From DASQJL01 sp036380835 (GTDB lineage Bacteria; Eisenbacteria; RBG-16-71-46; SZUA-252): a DNA stretch of 64,000 bases. Both the position numbers and the translations under genes were made by a program. The stretch covers positions 1 through 64,000 of the forward strand of contig DASVDZ010000095.1 in NCBI GenBank assembly GCA_036380835.1. Direction: 5' to 3'. The notes below the pieces were generated by a model. The model searched no databases. It was not told the origin of the DNA and saw only the letters and a list, made by a program, of their open reading frames with translations. This document shows positions 1-9,875 of the stretch, piece after piece. The number at the start of each line of letters is the position of its first letter. Position 1 is the first letter of the stretch.

Positions 1-44
1 GCGACGGTGCCGGCGTCGTAGAGCGTCCCGGCGTCCGCGGTCAC
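1..44 (-). CDS. Start of a gene downstream of batD (possibly batE), truncated by window edge
   Basis: Only about 14 codons are visible. A GTG at 44-42 overlaps the batD stop in a GTGA arrangement, the same coupling used elsewhere in this operon. The first residues read VTADAGTLYDAGTVA, which could begin a TPR helix. In Bat operons of other bacteria the gene after batD is often batE (TPR plus SH3). That identity rests on position alone and the fragment is too short to test. Confidence 0.35.
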   Translation of the reverse strand, partial: MTADAGTLYDAGTV

Positions 45-1861
45 GGGGCGTCCCGCTTGAGGCGCGCGAGGAAGGCCGCGGCCGCGCGAAGCGGGTCCGC
101 CTCGCCCCGCGACGCCTTGTCGGCCGGCGCGAACGCGACGCGCTCGAGCGCTTCGGCGAGCCGGCGCGCCTCTTCGACGCACGCCTGGGGCGCGCCGCGA
201 TCCGCGACCATCCGGAGCGATTCGGCGAGCGAGCGCCCCTCCACGTCGGCGTCGAAGCGGATCCCGAGCGCGAGGGGCAGGATCGTCGCCAGGCGCGACG
301 CCGCCGCGGCGCGCGATTTCCCGCCGGCCCGGGCGGCCGCGTGCGCCTCGGTCTCCAGTCGCGCAAGGGCCAGCCGTCGCCTCACCCTCGGGTCGCCCGC
401 GGCGCGGCGGCGGGCGCGCCCCACGGCGAGCGCGCCCGCGAACGCGAGCGCGGAGGCGAGAGCGAGGGCCGCCGCTCCGGCCGGAGGATCGAGCGACAGC
501 GAGCCGCCCGGTCCCGGCTTCCCCCGGAGCGCGGCCGGCGGGCCGAGCGCTTCGGCGCTCCCCGGTGCCTGGCTCGGCGCTCCGGAGGGGAGCACGCGCA
601 CGTGGATCGTGTCGGAGAGCTGCGTCCTGTAGCGCCCCTCCTCCGGGTCGAACCAGGCGAATCGAACGGGCAGCACCTCGACGTGGCCCGGCACCTCGGG
701 CACGAAGGCGGTTTCGTGCCGGCGCTCTCCGTGGACGCGGAGGCCGGCCCGGCCGGCCGTCGTCGCGCCGCCCGTCTCGTACGACCGGAGCGGGAGCGAG
801 GCCGCGACGACCGGGTCTCCCGCGGCGTTCAGGTTGCCGTCGCCCGCGAGCATCGTCGTCACGGTGAACGGCTCGCCGACGCGCGTGACGAGCCGGTCCA
901 CCCTCACGCTCATCCCGAGCCTTCCCACGGCGCCCTGAAAGCCGGACGGCGCTCCGGGCGGGAGCGGCTTGGCGTCGATCGTCACGCGCTCGGTCTGGAG
1001 CGCGATCGTCTTGACCTCGGTGTCCGGGATGCCGAGCATGCTCCACGGATCGGGGGCCTGGACGCGCTGCACGACCCGCGCCTCGATCTGCCCCGGGCCG
1101 ATCACGAGCTTCCCCGGCCGGGTCGGGAAGTACGCGACGTCCTGCTCGAACGACACGTACTCCTGGCTCCCCACGTGGGTCCGCTCGCGCTTGGGCTCGC
1201 CGAGGATCTCCTTCCAGAAGCCGGGCGCGTCGCCGATGTCCCACGTCGGCTCCTGCTCGAGGCGAACGCGCGTGTAGAAGAAGTATCGCGCCGTGATCTG
1301 CTGGTTCCAATAGGCGCTCGGGTGATCGACCACGAGGCGGACGAAGAGATCGGGCGCGCTCTGGTCGCCCCACACGCGCGGGGGCGTCTCCCCCTGCGGC
1401 GGCGGAGCCGATCCGCCGCCCGGGGCCGGCAGCGTCGCGGAGGGCGGCGGGCTGCCCGCGGCGCCGACGTCGAGCGTGATGGGCGAGGACTCGGCGTGGG
1501 TGAGGCCCGACGCGATCCGGATCGGCGGAATCGTGTAGCGACCGGGGGCCGAAGCCGAAATCGCGAACGCCGTCGTGGAGGACCGCGCGAGCCGTCCGTT
1601 CACCCACGAGAAGCTCTGCGAATCGGCGACGCGGACGGCGTGAAGGCCCGCCACGGCCGGAAGGGCGAAGTGCGGGACGTCGAGCCCGTCCGCCTCGATC
1701 ACGACGGTCAGCTCGGCCTGGTCCCCCACGGCGATTCGCGCCGGCTCGATCGTCGCGCGAATGACGAGCTTCTCCGCGGCGGCCGCGGGGCGCGCGCTCC
1801 AGGGCGCGAGCGCCCCGACGAGGAGGGCGGCGATCACGCCGCGCCGGGCGTTACCAGTCAC
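41..1861 (-). CDS. batD: BatD-like aerotolerance protein (oxygen tolerance family)
   Basis: A 606-residue exported and membrane-anchored protein. The GTG start at 1861 overlaps the end of batC by 11 bases and gives a clear signal peptide (hydrophobic stretch at about residues 8-28, then an Ala-rich cleavage region). Beta-rich repeats follow, typical of BatD, with a Pro/Gly linker at about 150-175. A C-terminal membrane helix lies at about residues 465-485, followed by a basic, helical cytoplasmic tail. BatD proteins are thought to work in the periplasm with the VWA proteins BatA and BatB. The genetic position after batA-batB-batC is the canonical order and supports the call. The biochemical role of the family is not settled. 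Confidence 0.82.
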   Translation of the reverse strand: MTGNARRGVIAALLVGALAPWSARPAAAAEKLVIRATIEPARIAVGDQAELTVVIEADGLDVPHFALPAVAGLHAVRVADSQSFSWVNGRLARSSTTAFAISASAPGRYTIPPIRIASGLTHAESSPITLDVGAAGSPPPSATLPAPGGGSAPPPQGETPPRVWGDQSAPDLFVRLVVDHPSAYWNQQITARYFFYTRVRLEQEPTWDIGDAPGFWKEILGEPKRERTHVGSQEYVSFEQDVAYFPTRPGKLVIGPGQIEARVVQRVQAPDPWSMLGIPDTEVKTIALQTERVTIDAKPLPPGAPSGFQGAVGRLGMSVRVDRLVTRVGEPFTVTTMLAGDGNLNAAGDPVVAASLPLRSYETGGATTAGRAGLRVHGERRHETAFVPEVPGHVEVLPVRFAWFDPEEGRYRTQLSDTIHVRVLPSGAPSQAPGSAEALGPPAALRGKPGPGGSLSLDPPAGAAALALASALAFAGALAVGRARRRAAGDPRVRRRLALARLETEAHAAARAGGKSRAAAASRLATILPLALGIRFDADVEGRSLAESLRMVADRGAPQACVEEARRLAEALERVAFAPADKASRGEADPLRAAAAFLARLKRDAP

Positions 1862-2597
1862 GTCCCCTCCGCTCCGGCCCCTCCGGGGTCTTCCGGTCGC
1901 GCTCGCGCTCGGCGCGGCGTTCCGACTCGAGGGCGTTGAGCCAGAGTTCCGCCTCGCCCTTGCTCGGGATCGGCCCGCCGACGTTCTTCGGCGCCTGGCT
2001 CTGGGGTCCGTTGTTCGGCCCCCCTCCCTGGGACGAACGGGGCGGCGGCCCCGACGGCGCGCCCTGGCCCCGCCCCGGACCGGGCGGTCCCTGGCCTCCC
2101 GGCCCTTGGCTCGATGGCGGCGTGGCGTTCGGTTTCGCCTTCCGCGCCTGGCGGATCGCCTCCTCGAGATTCTTCTTCGCGTCCTCGCGCGAGGAGTCCT
2201 CGCGGAGCGACTCGCGGTAGCGCTCGATCGCCTCCCCGACGCGGCCCGCGCGGAGCGCGTCGTTCCCGAGGTTGTAGGCGGCGGCCGCGCGCGCCTTCGG
2301 CCCCACCTGGAGCATCGCGTCCTCGTAGGAGGCGCGGGCCGAGTCGGCGAGCCCGAGACGCCGGAACGCGAGACCCCGGTCGTAGCGGACCGCGGCCGAG
2401 CGCGGCAGATCCCGGCGCCCGGCGCCGAGCGAGCCGATCGCGTTCGCGTTCTCTCCCTTCTTGAGCTGCCGGACGCCCCGCGCCGCGGGGCCGCCCCACT
2501 CGTAGAACGCGCCCAGCGCGCCGCCCCAGACGGCGAGCAGGAGGAGCCCCGCCGCCAGGTCGGCCGCGCGGGCAAGACGGCGCCGGCGCCCGTTCAT
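1851..2597 (-). CDS. batC: BatC-like TPR protein
   Basis: 248 residues. The ATG at 2597 overlaps the batB stop (ATGA). There is one N-terminal membrane helix (about residues 12-32). Two or three TPR-like units follow (about 35-130), including motifs such as YNLGNDALRAGRVGEAIERY. The second half is a low-complexity Pro/Gly/Gln linker (about 135-200) and then a charged tail rich in Glu and Arg. This architecture, TPR then disordered tail, is typical of BatC, which is proposed to scaffold the BatA/BatB complex at the inner membrane. The tail is poorly conserved in the family, so no catalytic role is suggested. Confidence 0.75.
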   Translation of the reverse strand: MNGRRRRLARAADLAAGLLLLAVWGGALGAFYEWGGPAARGVRQLKKGENANAIGSLGAGRRDLPRSAAVRYDRGLAFRRLGLADSARASYEDAMLQVGPKARAAAAYNLGNDALRAGRVGEAIERYRESLREDSSREDAKKNLEEAIRQARKAKPNATPPSSQGPGGQGPPGPGRGQGAPSGPPPRSSQGGGPNNGPQSQAPKNVGGPIPSKGEAELWLNALESERRAERERDRKTPEGPERRGRDW

Positions 2598-3592
2598 CGC
2601 CGCCTCCGGGGCACGAGCCGCTCGGTCACGAGGAGAAGGCCCGCGAGCGCGGCGAACCACGGGAAGCGCTCGTCGTACGCGCGCACGGTCTGCCCGCGCG
2701 CCTCGATGCCGGCCTCGGAGCGGACGTCGTCCGCGAGCCGGAGCGCCACGCGCCCGGTGCCGTCGCCGTGCTCGTACCGCCCGCCGCCGCGCCGCGCGAT
2801 CTCGCGGAGGAGCCCCTCGTCGAGCCGCGTGATCACGACGTTCCCCCCCTCGTCCCGCCACTGCCTCACGATGGCTCCGGTCGAGTCGGTCACCGGGATG
2901 CTCGTGCCCCCGGCCGAGCCGACGCCGATCGTGAAGACGCGGGCGCCCTTCTCCTTCGCGGCCGCCACGGCCGCGAGCGGATCGCCCTGCAGATTCTCTC
3001 CGTCGCTCACGAGCACGATCGCGCGCGGGCGCTCGCCCGGCCTGCGGAGGAGCTGGGCGCCAAGACGGATCGCCGCGCCGAGATCGCTCCCGGCCACGTC
3101 GAGGTCCGCGGGCCCCGCCGTCTCGACGATCGACGCGAGCCCTTCGCGATCGGTCGAGAGCGGGCTCAAGACCCGCGCCTGCCCCGCGAACCCGACGAGG
3201 CCCATCGGCGATCCCTCGAGCGCGGCGAGGAGCGACTCGACTTCGCGCTTCGCCGCGCGGAGCCGGCTCGGGCTCTCGTCCCGGGCGTCCATGCTCCGCG
3301 AGAGGTCGAGCACGACCACGAGGTCGACGCCGCGCGACGTCGTGGTCACGAGCCGGAAGCCGGCCTGGGGGCGCGCGAGGCCGAGGACGGCCGCCGCCAC
3401 GGCGAGGAGCGAGAGCGCGCGACGCGCCCCGCGCGCCACCGCGCCCGCGGCCGAGGCGCGCTTCCGGAGCGACGCCGGGTCCCCCAGGCGCCGCTCCAGG
3501 GAGGCCCGGCGGCGTTCCGCGATCCAGGCGATCGCGAGGAGCGCGGGGACCAGCCAGAGGAGGGAGAGGAATCGCGGATCGGCCCAGCGCAC
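2594..3592 (-). CDS. batB: BatB-like VWA-domain membrane protein
   Basis: 332 residues with a GTG start at 3592, ten bases after the batA stop. There are two N-terminal hydrophobic segments (about 8-25 and 60-73). A von Willebrand factor A domain follows with an intact MIDAS metal site, DLSRS at residues 96-100, and a downstream LVSDGENLQGD segment. A C-terminal hydrophobic segment (about 312-325) anchors it again. The two-helix plus VWA plus helix layout is that of BatA/BatB proteins, which bind a divalent metal and are thought to form a periplasm-facing complex. Called BatB because it is the second of two consecutive VWA genes. Confidence 0.82.
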   Translation of the reverse strand: MRWADPRFLSLLWLVPALLAIAWIAERRRASLERRLGDPASLRKRASAAGAVARGARRALSLLAVAAAVLGLARPQAGFRLVTTTSRGVDLVVVLDLSRSMDARDESPSRLRAAKREVESLLAALEGSPMGLVGFAGQARVLSPLSTDREGLASIVETAGPADLDVAGSDLGAAIRLGAQLLRRPGERPRAIVLVSDGENLQGDPLAAVAAAKEKGARVFTIGVGSAGGTSIPVTDSTGAIVRQWRDEGGNVVITRLDEGLLREIARRGGGRYEHGDGTGRVALRLADDVRSEAGIEARGQTVRAYDERFPWFAALAGLLLVTERLVPRRRR

Positions 3593-3601
3593 GAGGGGCT
3601 C

Positions 3602-4588
3602 CTAGGGATACCGGCGCAGCCAGGTGGCGCCGAGGAGGACGTCGAGCGCGAGCAGGACGAGTCCCGTCGCGAGGAACCAGGGGCCGATCTCGGCCCACTT
3701 CGTATAGGAACGCGTGGTGACCTGGGACGGTTCCATCGCGTCGATGTCGCGATAGACCTGGGAGAGGAGCTCCGCCGTCGTGGCGCGGAAGTAGCGCCCC
3801 CCCGTGATCGACGCCACGGACTTGAGCGTCGGCTCGTCCACGTCGGAGCGGACCCAGACGTAGTGCCTCCCCATGACCGGATCGTCGACGGGATAGGGCG
3901 CCATTCCCTGCGTGCCGGCGCCGATCGTGTAGATCCGGACGCCGACCGCCGCGGCGAGGCGCGCCGCGGTGACCGGATCGACGGCTCCCGCGTTGTTGAT
4001 CCCGTCCGTCAGGAGGATGAGGACGCGGCTCTTTCCCTTCGCGTGGCGGAGCCGGTCCGCCGCGAGCGCGATGCCCGAGCCGATCGCCGTTCCGTCGGGG
4101 AGCATCCCGAAGTCGATCCCGTCCACCAGGGACGCGAGCCCCTCGTAGTCGAGCGTGAGGGGCGAGATGAGCTCGCTCCGCCCGGCGAACGCCACGAGCC
4201 CGATCCGGTCCTGCGCGCGCCCGCGCAGGAATTCCTTGGCGACCGTCTTCGCGACGTAGAGCCGGTTCTGGGGGCGGAAGTCCTCGCACCGCATCGATCC
4301 CGACACGTCGATCGCCAGGATGATGTCGATCCCCTCGCTCACGATCTCGCGGACCTCCTGCCCCGCCTGGGGCCGCGCCGCGCCGATCAGGAAGAGCGCG
4401 GTCGCGAGCGGGAGGAACCAGGGCGCGACGCGCGCGGCCCAGACGCGCGCGCCTCCCGGCGGCGGGAGATCGCCGAGCGACGCCACGGGAAGCTCCGCCT
4501 CGCGAAGGCGCGCGGCGCGCCGGCCGAGGGTCCACGCCGCGATCGCGGGAAGGAGAACGATGAGGAGCCATGGATCGCCGAAGCGCAC
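3602..4588 (-). CDS. batA: BatA-like VWA-domain membrane protein
   Basis: 328 residues with a GTG start two bases after the preceding lipoprotein gene. Hydrophobic segments lie near residues 7-20 and 55-70. A VWA domain follows with the complete MIDAS sequence DVSGSM starting at residue 94, and with LLTDGINNAG matching the conserved TDG loop. A C-terminal helix is at about 305-322. It is a paralogue of the next gene with the same architecture. In Bacteroides and Leptospira-type operons BatA and BatB are associated with aerotolerance or stress survival. That phenotype is family knowledge, not shown here. Confidence 0.85.
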   Translation of the reverse strand: MRFGDPWLLIVLLPAIAAWTLGRRAARLREAELPVASLGDLPPPGGARVWAARVAPWFLPLATALFLIGAARPQAGQEVREIVSEGIDIILAIDVSGSMRCEDFRPQNRLYVAKTVAKEFLRGRAQDRIGLVAFAGRSELISPLTLDYEGLASLVDGIDFGMLPDGTAIGSGIALAADRLRHAKGKSRVLILLTDGINNAGAVDPVTAARLAAAVGVRIYTIGAGTQGMAPYPVDDPVMGRHYVWVRSDVDEPTLKSVASITGGRYFRATTAELLSQVYRDIDAMEPSQVTTRSYTKWAEIGPWFLATGLVLLALDVLLGATWLRRYP

Positions 4589-4590
4589 GC

Positions 4591-5631
4591 TCAGCCCTCC
4601 CCGGCGCGCGCCCGGCCACCCGCCGCCGCGGCCGCGGAAGCCGTCGCCGAAGGGGCCGGCGTGGGATCGGGGAGCCGCTCCGGGAGCCGGTCCGCCTCCG
4701 CGATCGTCGCGAGCGCCTCCTCCCAGCCGCCGCCCCTTCGCGCGAAGCGGGCGAGATCGGCCCGGTCGAGCGCGCGGGCCAAGGCGTCGATCGCGTCGCG
4801 CGTCACGTCGGCCCGCGCCGCGAGCTCACGCGTCAGCTCGCGCGTCGTCCGGTCACGCGCCGGAACCCCGGTGACCGCGGCCGCGTAGTCCCGGACCGCG
4901 GCGGAGAGCCGGTCGTAGAAGCGGTCGCGCGGCAGCGCCGCGCCCTCGGCCCGGAGCACGTCGAGCTCGCGCCTCAGGCGAAGCGACGGCGGCTCGGCCT
5001 TCTCCGGGAACGCGGCCGCCGCGCGCCGCCGCGCGCGGGCGCGGCCGATCGCCCGGACGAGGAGCCAGAGCGCCGCGGCGGCGAGCGCGGCGAGGAGCCC
5101 CGCGACCACGTAGTCGATCGGTCGGAGCTCGGTCGGGAGCGCGCCGCGGTCGGGGACGACCTGGCCCGAGGACGCGGCGGTCAGCGAATCGACGGCGAGC
5201 GTGTCGAGCGGGAAGGCGATCGTGTCGGGCGTCGCGCCGACGAAGAGCGCCAGGCGCGCCGCCGGGAGCGCGACGTCTCCGAGGTCGAACCCGCGGACCG
5301 GAGCGACCCACGTCCAGATCGCGCGGTTCCCCTCCCGCCGCGTCTCGGGCGGAAGGAACGGGCCGACGTCGAGCGACGCGGCGGCGGAATCGCGGAGGAG
5401 CGCGTGGGGCCGCGCGGCCGCGGGAAGCTCGGCGGCCAGCGTCCATCGCACCGGGTCCCCGAGGGTCACCCGCCGCGGCGTAAGGCGGCTCGTGACGCGG
5501 TAGCGGAGCCCTCCGCGCGATTCTTCGCGTTCGACCGAGGCGCCGCGAGGGGACGCGGCGCGCCGGCAGCCCCCGAGGGAACACGCCGCGAGGAGCGCGA
5601 CCGTGAGGAGGAGCCAGGACCGGGCGCGCAT
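4591..5631 (-). CDS. Predicted lipoprotein with one TM helix, Bat-operon member (DUF4381-like tail)
   Basis: 346 residues. I chose the ATG at 5631, which has the Shine-Dalgarno-like GGGGGTGAG seven bases upstream. A GTG at 5643 overlapping the DUF58 stop is the alternative. The N-terminus is a lipoprotein signal with the lipobox LGGC (Cys about residue 22). A beta-rich extracytoplasmic half resembling BatD repeats follows, then a membrane helix (about 182-202) and a helical cytoplasmic region containing DRTTRELTRELAAR and DRADLARFARRGG. The latter resembles the C-terminal region of DUF4381-type proteins that sit between DUF58 and BatA genes in other Bat operons. Function is unknown; it probably joins the Bat membrane complex. 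Confidence 0.6.
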   Translation of the reverse strand: MRARSWLLLTVALLAACSLGGCRRAASPRGASVEREESRGGLRYRVTSRLTPRRVTLGDPVRWTLAAELPAAARPHALLRDSAAASLDVGPFLPPETRREGNRAIWTWVAPVRGFDLGDVALPAARLALFVGATPDTIAFPLDTLAVDSLTAASSGQVVPDRGALPTELRPIDYVVAGLLAALAAAALWLLVRAIGRARARRRAAAAFPEKAEPPSLRLRRELDVLRAEGAALPRDRFYDRLSAAVRDYAAAVTGVPARDRTTRELTRELAARADVTRDAIDALARALDRADLARFARRGGGWEEALATIAEADRLPERLPDPTPAPSATASAAAAAGGRARAGEG

Positions 5632-5639
5632 CGGCCGAC

Positions 5640-6514
5640 TCACCCCCGCGCGCGGGCGCGCTGCTCGAAATGGCGGATCAGCGCCGGTGCCGCGGGCGTC
5701 CCCACCTCGAGCGCGATCCGACCCGCGCGGGCCCGCGCGAAGGTCTCGTCGATCGACCGGGCGCGCCGCGCCCGCGCCGCGCGCCACGCCGACCGGGGGC
5801 GGCGGGCCCCGAGATCGATCCAGCCGATCCGGCCCGTCTCGAGGTCGCGCGCGAGGACGAGCCCGGTGTCGGGAAGCTCGCGCTCGAAGGGATCGGCGAC
5901 GGTGATGGTGACCACCTCGTGGCGCCGCGCGAGGAACGCGAGCGGCCGGTCGAACGCGGGGGCGATCCAGTCGGAGACGAGGAAGACGATGGCCCGCCGC
6001 CGAAGCACCCGGCCGAGGAAGGCGAGCGCGCCGGCGAGGTCGGTGCCGCGCCCCTTCGGCTCGTACGCGAGCATCTCGCGAACGATGCGGAGCGAGCGGG
6101 CGCGGCTCTTCCCGGGCGGGAGATAGAGCTCCACCTGGTCGGTGAAGAGGAGGAGGCCGACCCGGTCGCGGTTCCGGGCCGCGGCCAGCGCGAGGAGCGC
6201 GCCCGCCTCGGCCGCCGTTTCCCGCTTCGTCCGCGCGCGGCTTCCGAAGCGGAGCGAGCCGGAAAGGTCCATCGCCACGACGACGGTCAGCTCCCGCTCC
6301 TCGTCGAAGCGCTTCACGAACGGGCGTCCGTGGCGGGCGGTGACGTTCCAGTCGATGGCCCGCACGTCGTCGCCGACGACGTACTCGCGCACCTCCGCGA
6401 ACTCGAGCCCCTTCCCTCGGAACGCGCTCTTGTACGCCCCCGCGAAGACCTCTTCCACGGCCCGGCGGCTCCGGATCGTGAGCCGCCTCACCTGCGCGAG
6501 GAGCTCGGGGGTGA

Positions 6515-6518
<4 letters not shown>
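5640..6518 (-). CDS. DUF58 family protein
   Basis: 292 residues. The GTG start overlaps the moxR stop (GTGA). The N-terminal half carries the DUF58 signature, including EVREYVVGDDVRAIDWNVTA at about residues 42-61. A VWA-like fold follows with a MIDAS-type DLSGS near residue 88. There is no membrane helix, so it is probably cytoplasmic or peripheral. DUF58 proteins are nearly always encoded next to MoxR ATPases and VWA proteins, as here, and are thought to be the client or adaptor on which the MoxR AAA+ ATPase acts. Family assignment is firm; the molecular role is inferred. Confidence 0.87.
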
Positions 6519-7504
<986 letters not shown>

Positions 7505-7529
7505 AGTGATCTCTCTTCTTGAGAATGGG

Positions 7530-8819
7530 TTATGTGGCCCGCTTCGCGTAAAGCGGGAAGGCCGCGCAGAGAGCCACGACCTGCCTTCGAATTCCGGCCA
7601 GCGCGGCGGGATCGTCGCGCCTCCGGATCGCGTCGTCGATCCAGCCGGCCAGCATTCGCATCTCGGCCTCGGCGAATCCACGAGTAGTAACCGCCGCGGT
7701 GCCGATTCGGATCCCGCTCGTCACCGCCGGGGGTCGGGGATCGTCGGGCACGGCGTTCTTGTTCACGGTGATCCCCGCGGCGTCGAGCGCCGTCTCGGCG
7801 TCGGCCCCGGAGTACCCCGCCTTCTTGAGATCGACAAGGAGGAGGTGGTTGTCGGTGCCGCCCGTGACGAGGGAATACCCCCTCGCGAGGAACTCCTCGG
7901 CGAGCGTCTTGGCGTTCGCCACGACCTGGCGCGAGTAGGTCCGGAACTCCGGCGTCGCGGCCTCCTTCAGGCAGACCGCCTTGGCCGCGATCACGTGCAT
8001 CAGGGGGCCGCCCTGCATCCCCGGGAAGACCGACTTGTCGATCGCCTTCGCGAACGCGGCCTTCGAGAGGATGAGGCCGCTTCGCGGGCCGCGGAGCGTC
8101 TTGTGCGTGGTCGTGGTGACGACGTCCGCGTCCGGGACGGGGCTCGGGTGGACCCCGGCCGCCACGAGCCCGGCGATGTGCGCCATGTCGACGACGAACC
8201 GCGCCCCCACCTCGTCCGCGATGGCGCGGAAGCGCGCGAAGTCGATGAGGCGCGGATAGGCGCTCGCGCCCGCCACGATCACCTGCGGCCGGTGCTCGCG
8301 CGCGAGCCGCGCCACCTGCTCGTAGTCGAGGAGCCCGGTGTCGGCCGAGAGGCCGTACTGCACCGCCTTGAAGACGATGCCGGAGTAGCTGACCTTGTGG
8401 CCGTGGGTCAGGTGGCCGCCGTGCGCGAGCGCCATCCCGAGGAGGATGTCGCCCGGCTTCATCAGCGCCATGTACGTGCCGAAATTCGCCTGCGCGCCCG
8501 CGTGCGGCTGCACGTTGGCGTGCTCGGCGCCGAAGAGCGCCTTCGCCCGCTCGATCGCGAGCGTCTCCGCGACGTCCACGAACTCGCAGCCGCCGTAGTA
8601 GCGCTTCCCCGGGTAGCCCTCGGCGTACTTGTTGGTGAGCGGCGATCCCATCGCCTCGAGCACGGCCTCGCTCACGAAGTTCTCGGAGGCGATCAGCTCC
8701 ACCGTCGTGCTCTGGCGGCGGACTTCCGATCGGATGGCGGCGTCGAGATCGGGATCGACCGCGGCCAAGGGGGCGTCGCGCGCGGTCGCCGAGCTGTCGG
8801 TGTCGGGCCTCGGTGTCAT
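7530..8819 (-). CDS. glyA: Serine hydroxymethyltransferase
   Basis: 429 residues, normal length. It interconverts serine and glycine using pyridoxal phosphate and tetrahydrofolate, supplying one-carbon units. The PLP-binding lysine is K240 in TTTTHKTLRGPRSG, and other hallmarks are ELIASENFVS (41-50), EGYPGKRYYGG and QPHAGAQAN. The ATG start at 8819 adds a slightly longer N-terminus than usual (about 20 variable residues). In many bacteria glyA lies near tsaC, a small phosphatase and rpiB. Here it follows tsaC, the phosphatase gene and ilvE. Glycine and one-carbon production fits with purD and purE in the same gene run. Confidence 0.96.
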   Translation of the reverse strand: MTPRPDTDSSATARDAPLAAVDPDLDAAIRSEVRRQSTTVELIASENFVSEAVLEAMGSPLTNKYAEGYPGKRYYGGCEFVDVAETLAIERAKALFGAEHANVQPHAGAQANFGTYMALMKPGDILLGMALAHGGHLTHGHKVSYSGIVFKAVQYGLSADTGLLDYEQVARLAREHRPQVIVAGASAYPRLIDFARFRAIADEVGARFVVDMAHIAGLVAAGVHPSPVPDADVVTTTTHKTLRGPRSGLILSKAAFAKAIDKSVFPGMQGGPLMHVIAAKAVCLKEAATPEFRTYSRQVVANAKTLAEEFLARGYSLVTGGTDNHLLLVDLKKAGYSGADAETALDAAGITVNKNAVPDDPRPPAVTSGIRIGTAAVTTRGFAEAEMRMLAGWIDDAIRRRDDPAALAGIRRQVVALCAAFPLYAKRAT

Positions 8820-8850
8820 GCGGTGGGTCGGCTCTCGGCCGCGGCGCGGC

Positions 8851-9837
8851 CTAGCTCGCCTTCCTCGCGGCGCGCTGCACCTTGGGCCCCGCGGCGCGTT
8901 GCACCTTGGGCCTCGCCTCGATCGGGAAGAGCCATCCGTGCCGGTCGCGCTCCCGTCCCTCGATCACGTCGAAGAAGGCCTTCTGGAGCCTCTTGGTCAC
9001 GGCGCCGACCTTGCCGTTCCCGACGGGGAGCCGGTCGATCGACGTGATCGGCGTGATCTCGGCCGCCGTGCCGGTGAAGAAGACCTCGTCCGCCACGTAG
9101 AGCGACTCGCGCGGGATCTGCTCCTCGCGCACGGTCAATCCCATGTCGCGCGCGAGCGTGATGATCGAGTCGCGCGTGATGCCCGGGAGGATGGCGCTCG
9201 CCAGGGTCGGCGTCGAGAGCTCGCCGTTTCGGACCAGGAAGACGTTCTCGCCGCTCCCCTCGGCGACGAAGCCGAAGACGTCGAGCGCGATCCCCTCCTC
9301 GTAGCCGTCGGTGATCGCCTCGAGCTTGATGAGCTGGCTGTTCAGGTAGTTGGCGCCCGTCTTCGCGAGAAACGGGAACGTGTCGGGCGCGGCGCGCCGC
9401 CACGAGGAGACCTTCACCGCGATCCCCTTGTCGAGCGCGTCCTGGCCGAGGTACTTCCCCCAGTTGAGCGTCGCGATCGCGACGTCGACCGGGACGCCCG
9501 TGGGATTCACGCCGAGCGTCTTGAACCCGCGGTAGACGACCGGGCGGATGTAGCACGGATCGCCGCCGTTCTTGCGCACGGTCTCCTTGATCGCGTCGAA
9601 GACCTCGTCATACGTGTAGGGGCAATCGAGGCGCGCGATCTTGCACGAATCGATCAGGCGCTCGGCGTGGCGGTCGAGGCGGAAGACCGCCGTGCCGGCC
9701 GGGGTCGCGTACGAGCGGATCCCCTCGAACACGCTCGAGCCGTAGTGGACGACGTGCGAGAGCACGTGGATCTTCGCGTCTTCGTAGGCGACGAACTTCC
9801 CATTCATCCAGATGAAGCCTTGTGATTCCCGGGCCAT
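8851..9837 (-). CDS. ilvE: Branched-chain amino acid aminotransferase
   Basis: 328 residues, a class IV PLP aminotransferase catalysing the last step of valine, leucine and isoleucine synthesis. The first residues include WMNGKFVAYEDAKIHVLSH, typical of IlvE. The PLP lysine is in FPFLAKTGANYLNS, and GYEEGIALDVFGFVAEGSGE is the conserved region that follows. The last 25 residues hold an imperfect eight-residue repeat (RPKVQRAA then GPKVQRAA) encoded by a 24-base tandem duplication. This is a tail not expected in the family. It sits between the phosphatase gene and glyA. Confidence 0.93.
   Translation of the reverse strand: MARESQGFIWMNGKFVAYEDAKIHVLSHVVHYGSSVFEGIRSYATPAGTAVFRLDRHAERLIDSCKIARLDCPYTYDEVFDAIKETVRKNGGDPCYIRPVVYRGFKTLGVNPTGVPVDVAIATLNWGKYLGQDALDKGIAVKVSSWRRAAPDTFPFLAKTGANYLNSQLIKLEAITDGYEEGIALDVFGFVAEGSGENVFLVRNGELSTPTLASAILPGITRDSIITLARDMGLTVREEQIPRESLYVADEVFFTGTAAEITPITSIDRLPVGNGKVGAVTKRLQKAFFDVIEGRERDRHGWLFPIEARPKVQRAAGPKVQRAARKAS
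8867..8914. repeat. 24-bp tandem duplication at the 3' end of ilvE
   Basis: Two adjacent 24-base units (8867-8890 and 8891-8914) are identical except for two positions. They lie in frame in ilvE and duplicate an eight-residue basic segment close to the C-terminus. The high identity suggests a recent slippage event. Confidence 0.85.
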
Positions 9838-9875
9838 GACCGCCTCCTTACGGCGACGTGATCCGCCGCCGGCTT

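Noticed and set aside
8671..8914. ilvE tail repeat as part of a larger repeat family
   Set aside because: Only two copies were seen and no similar units elsewhere in the window.
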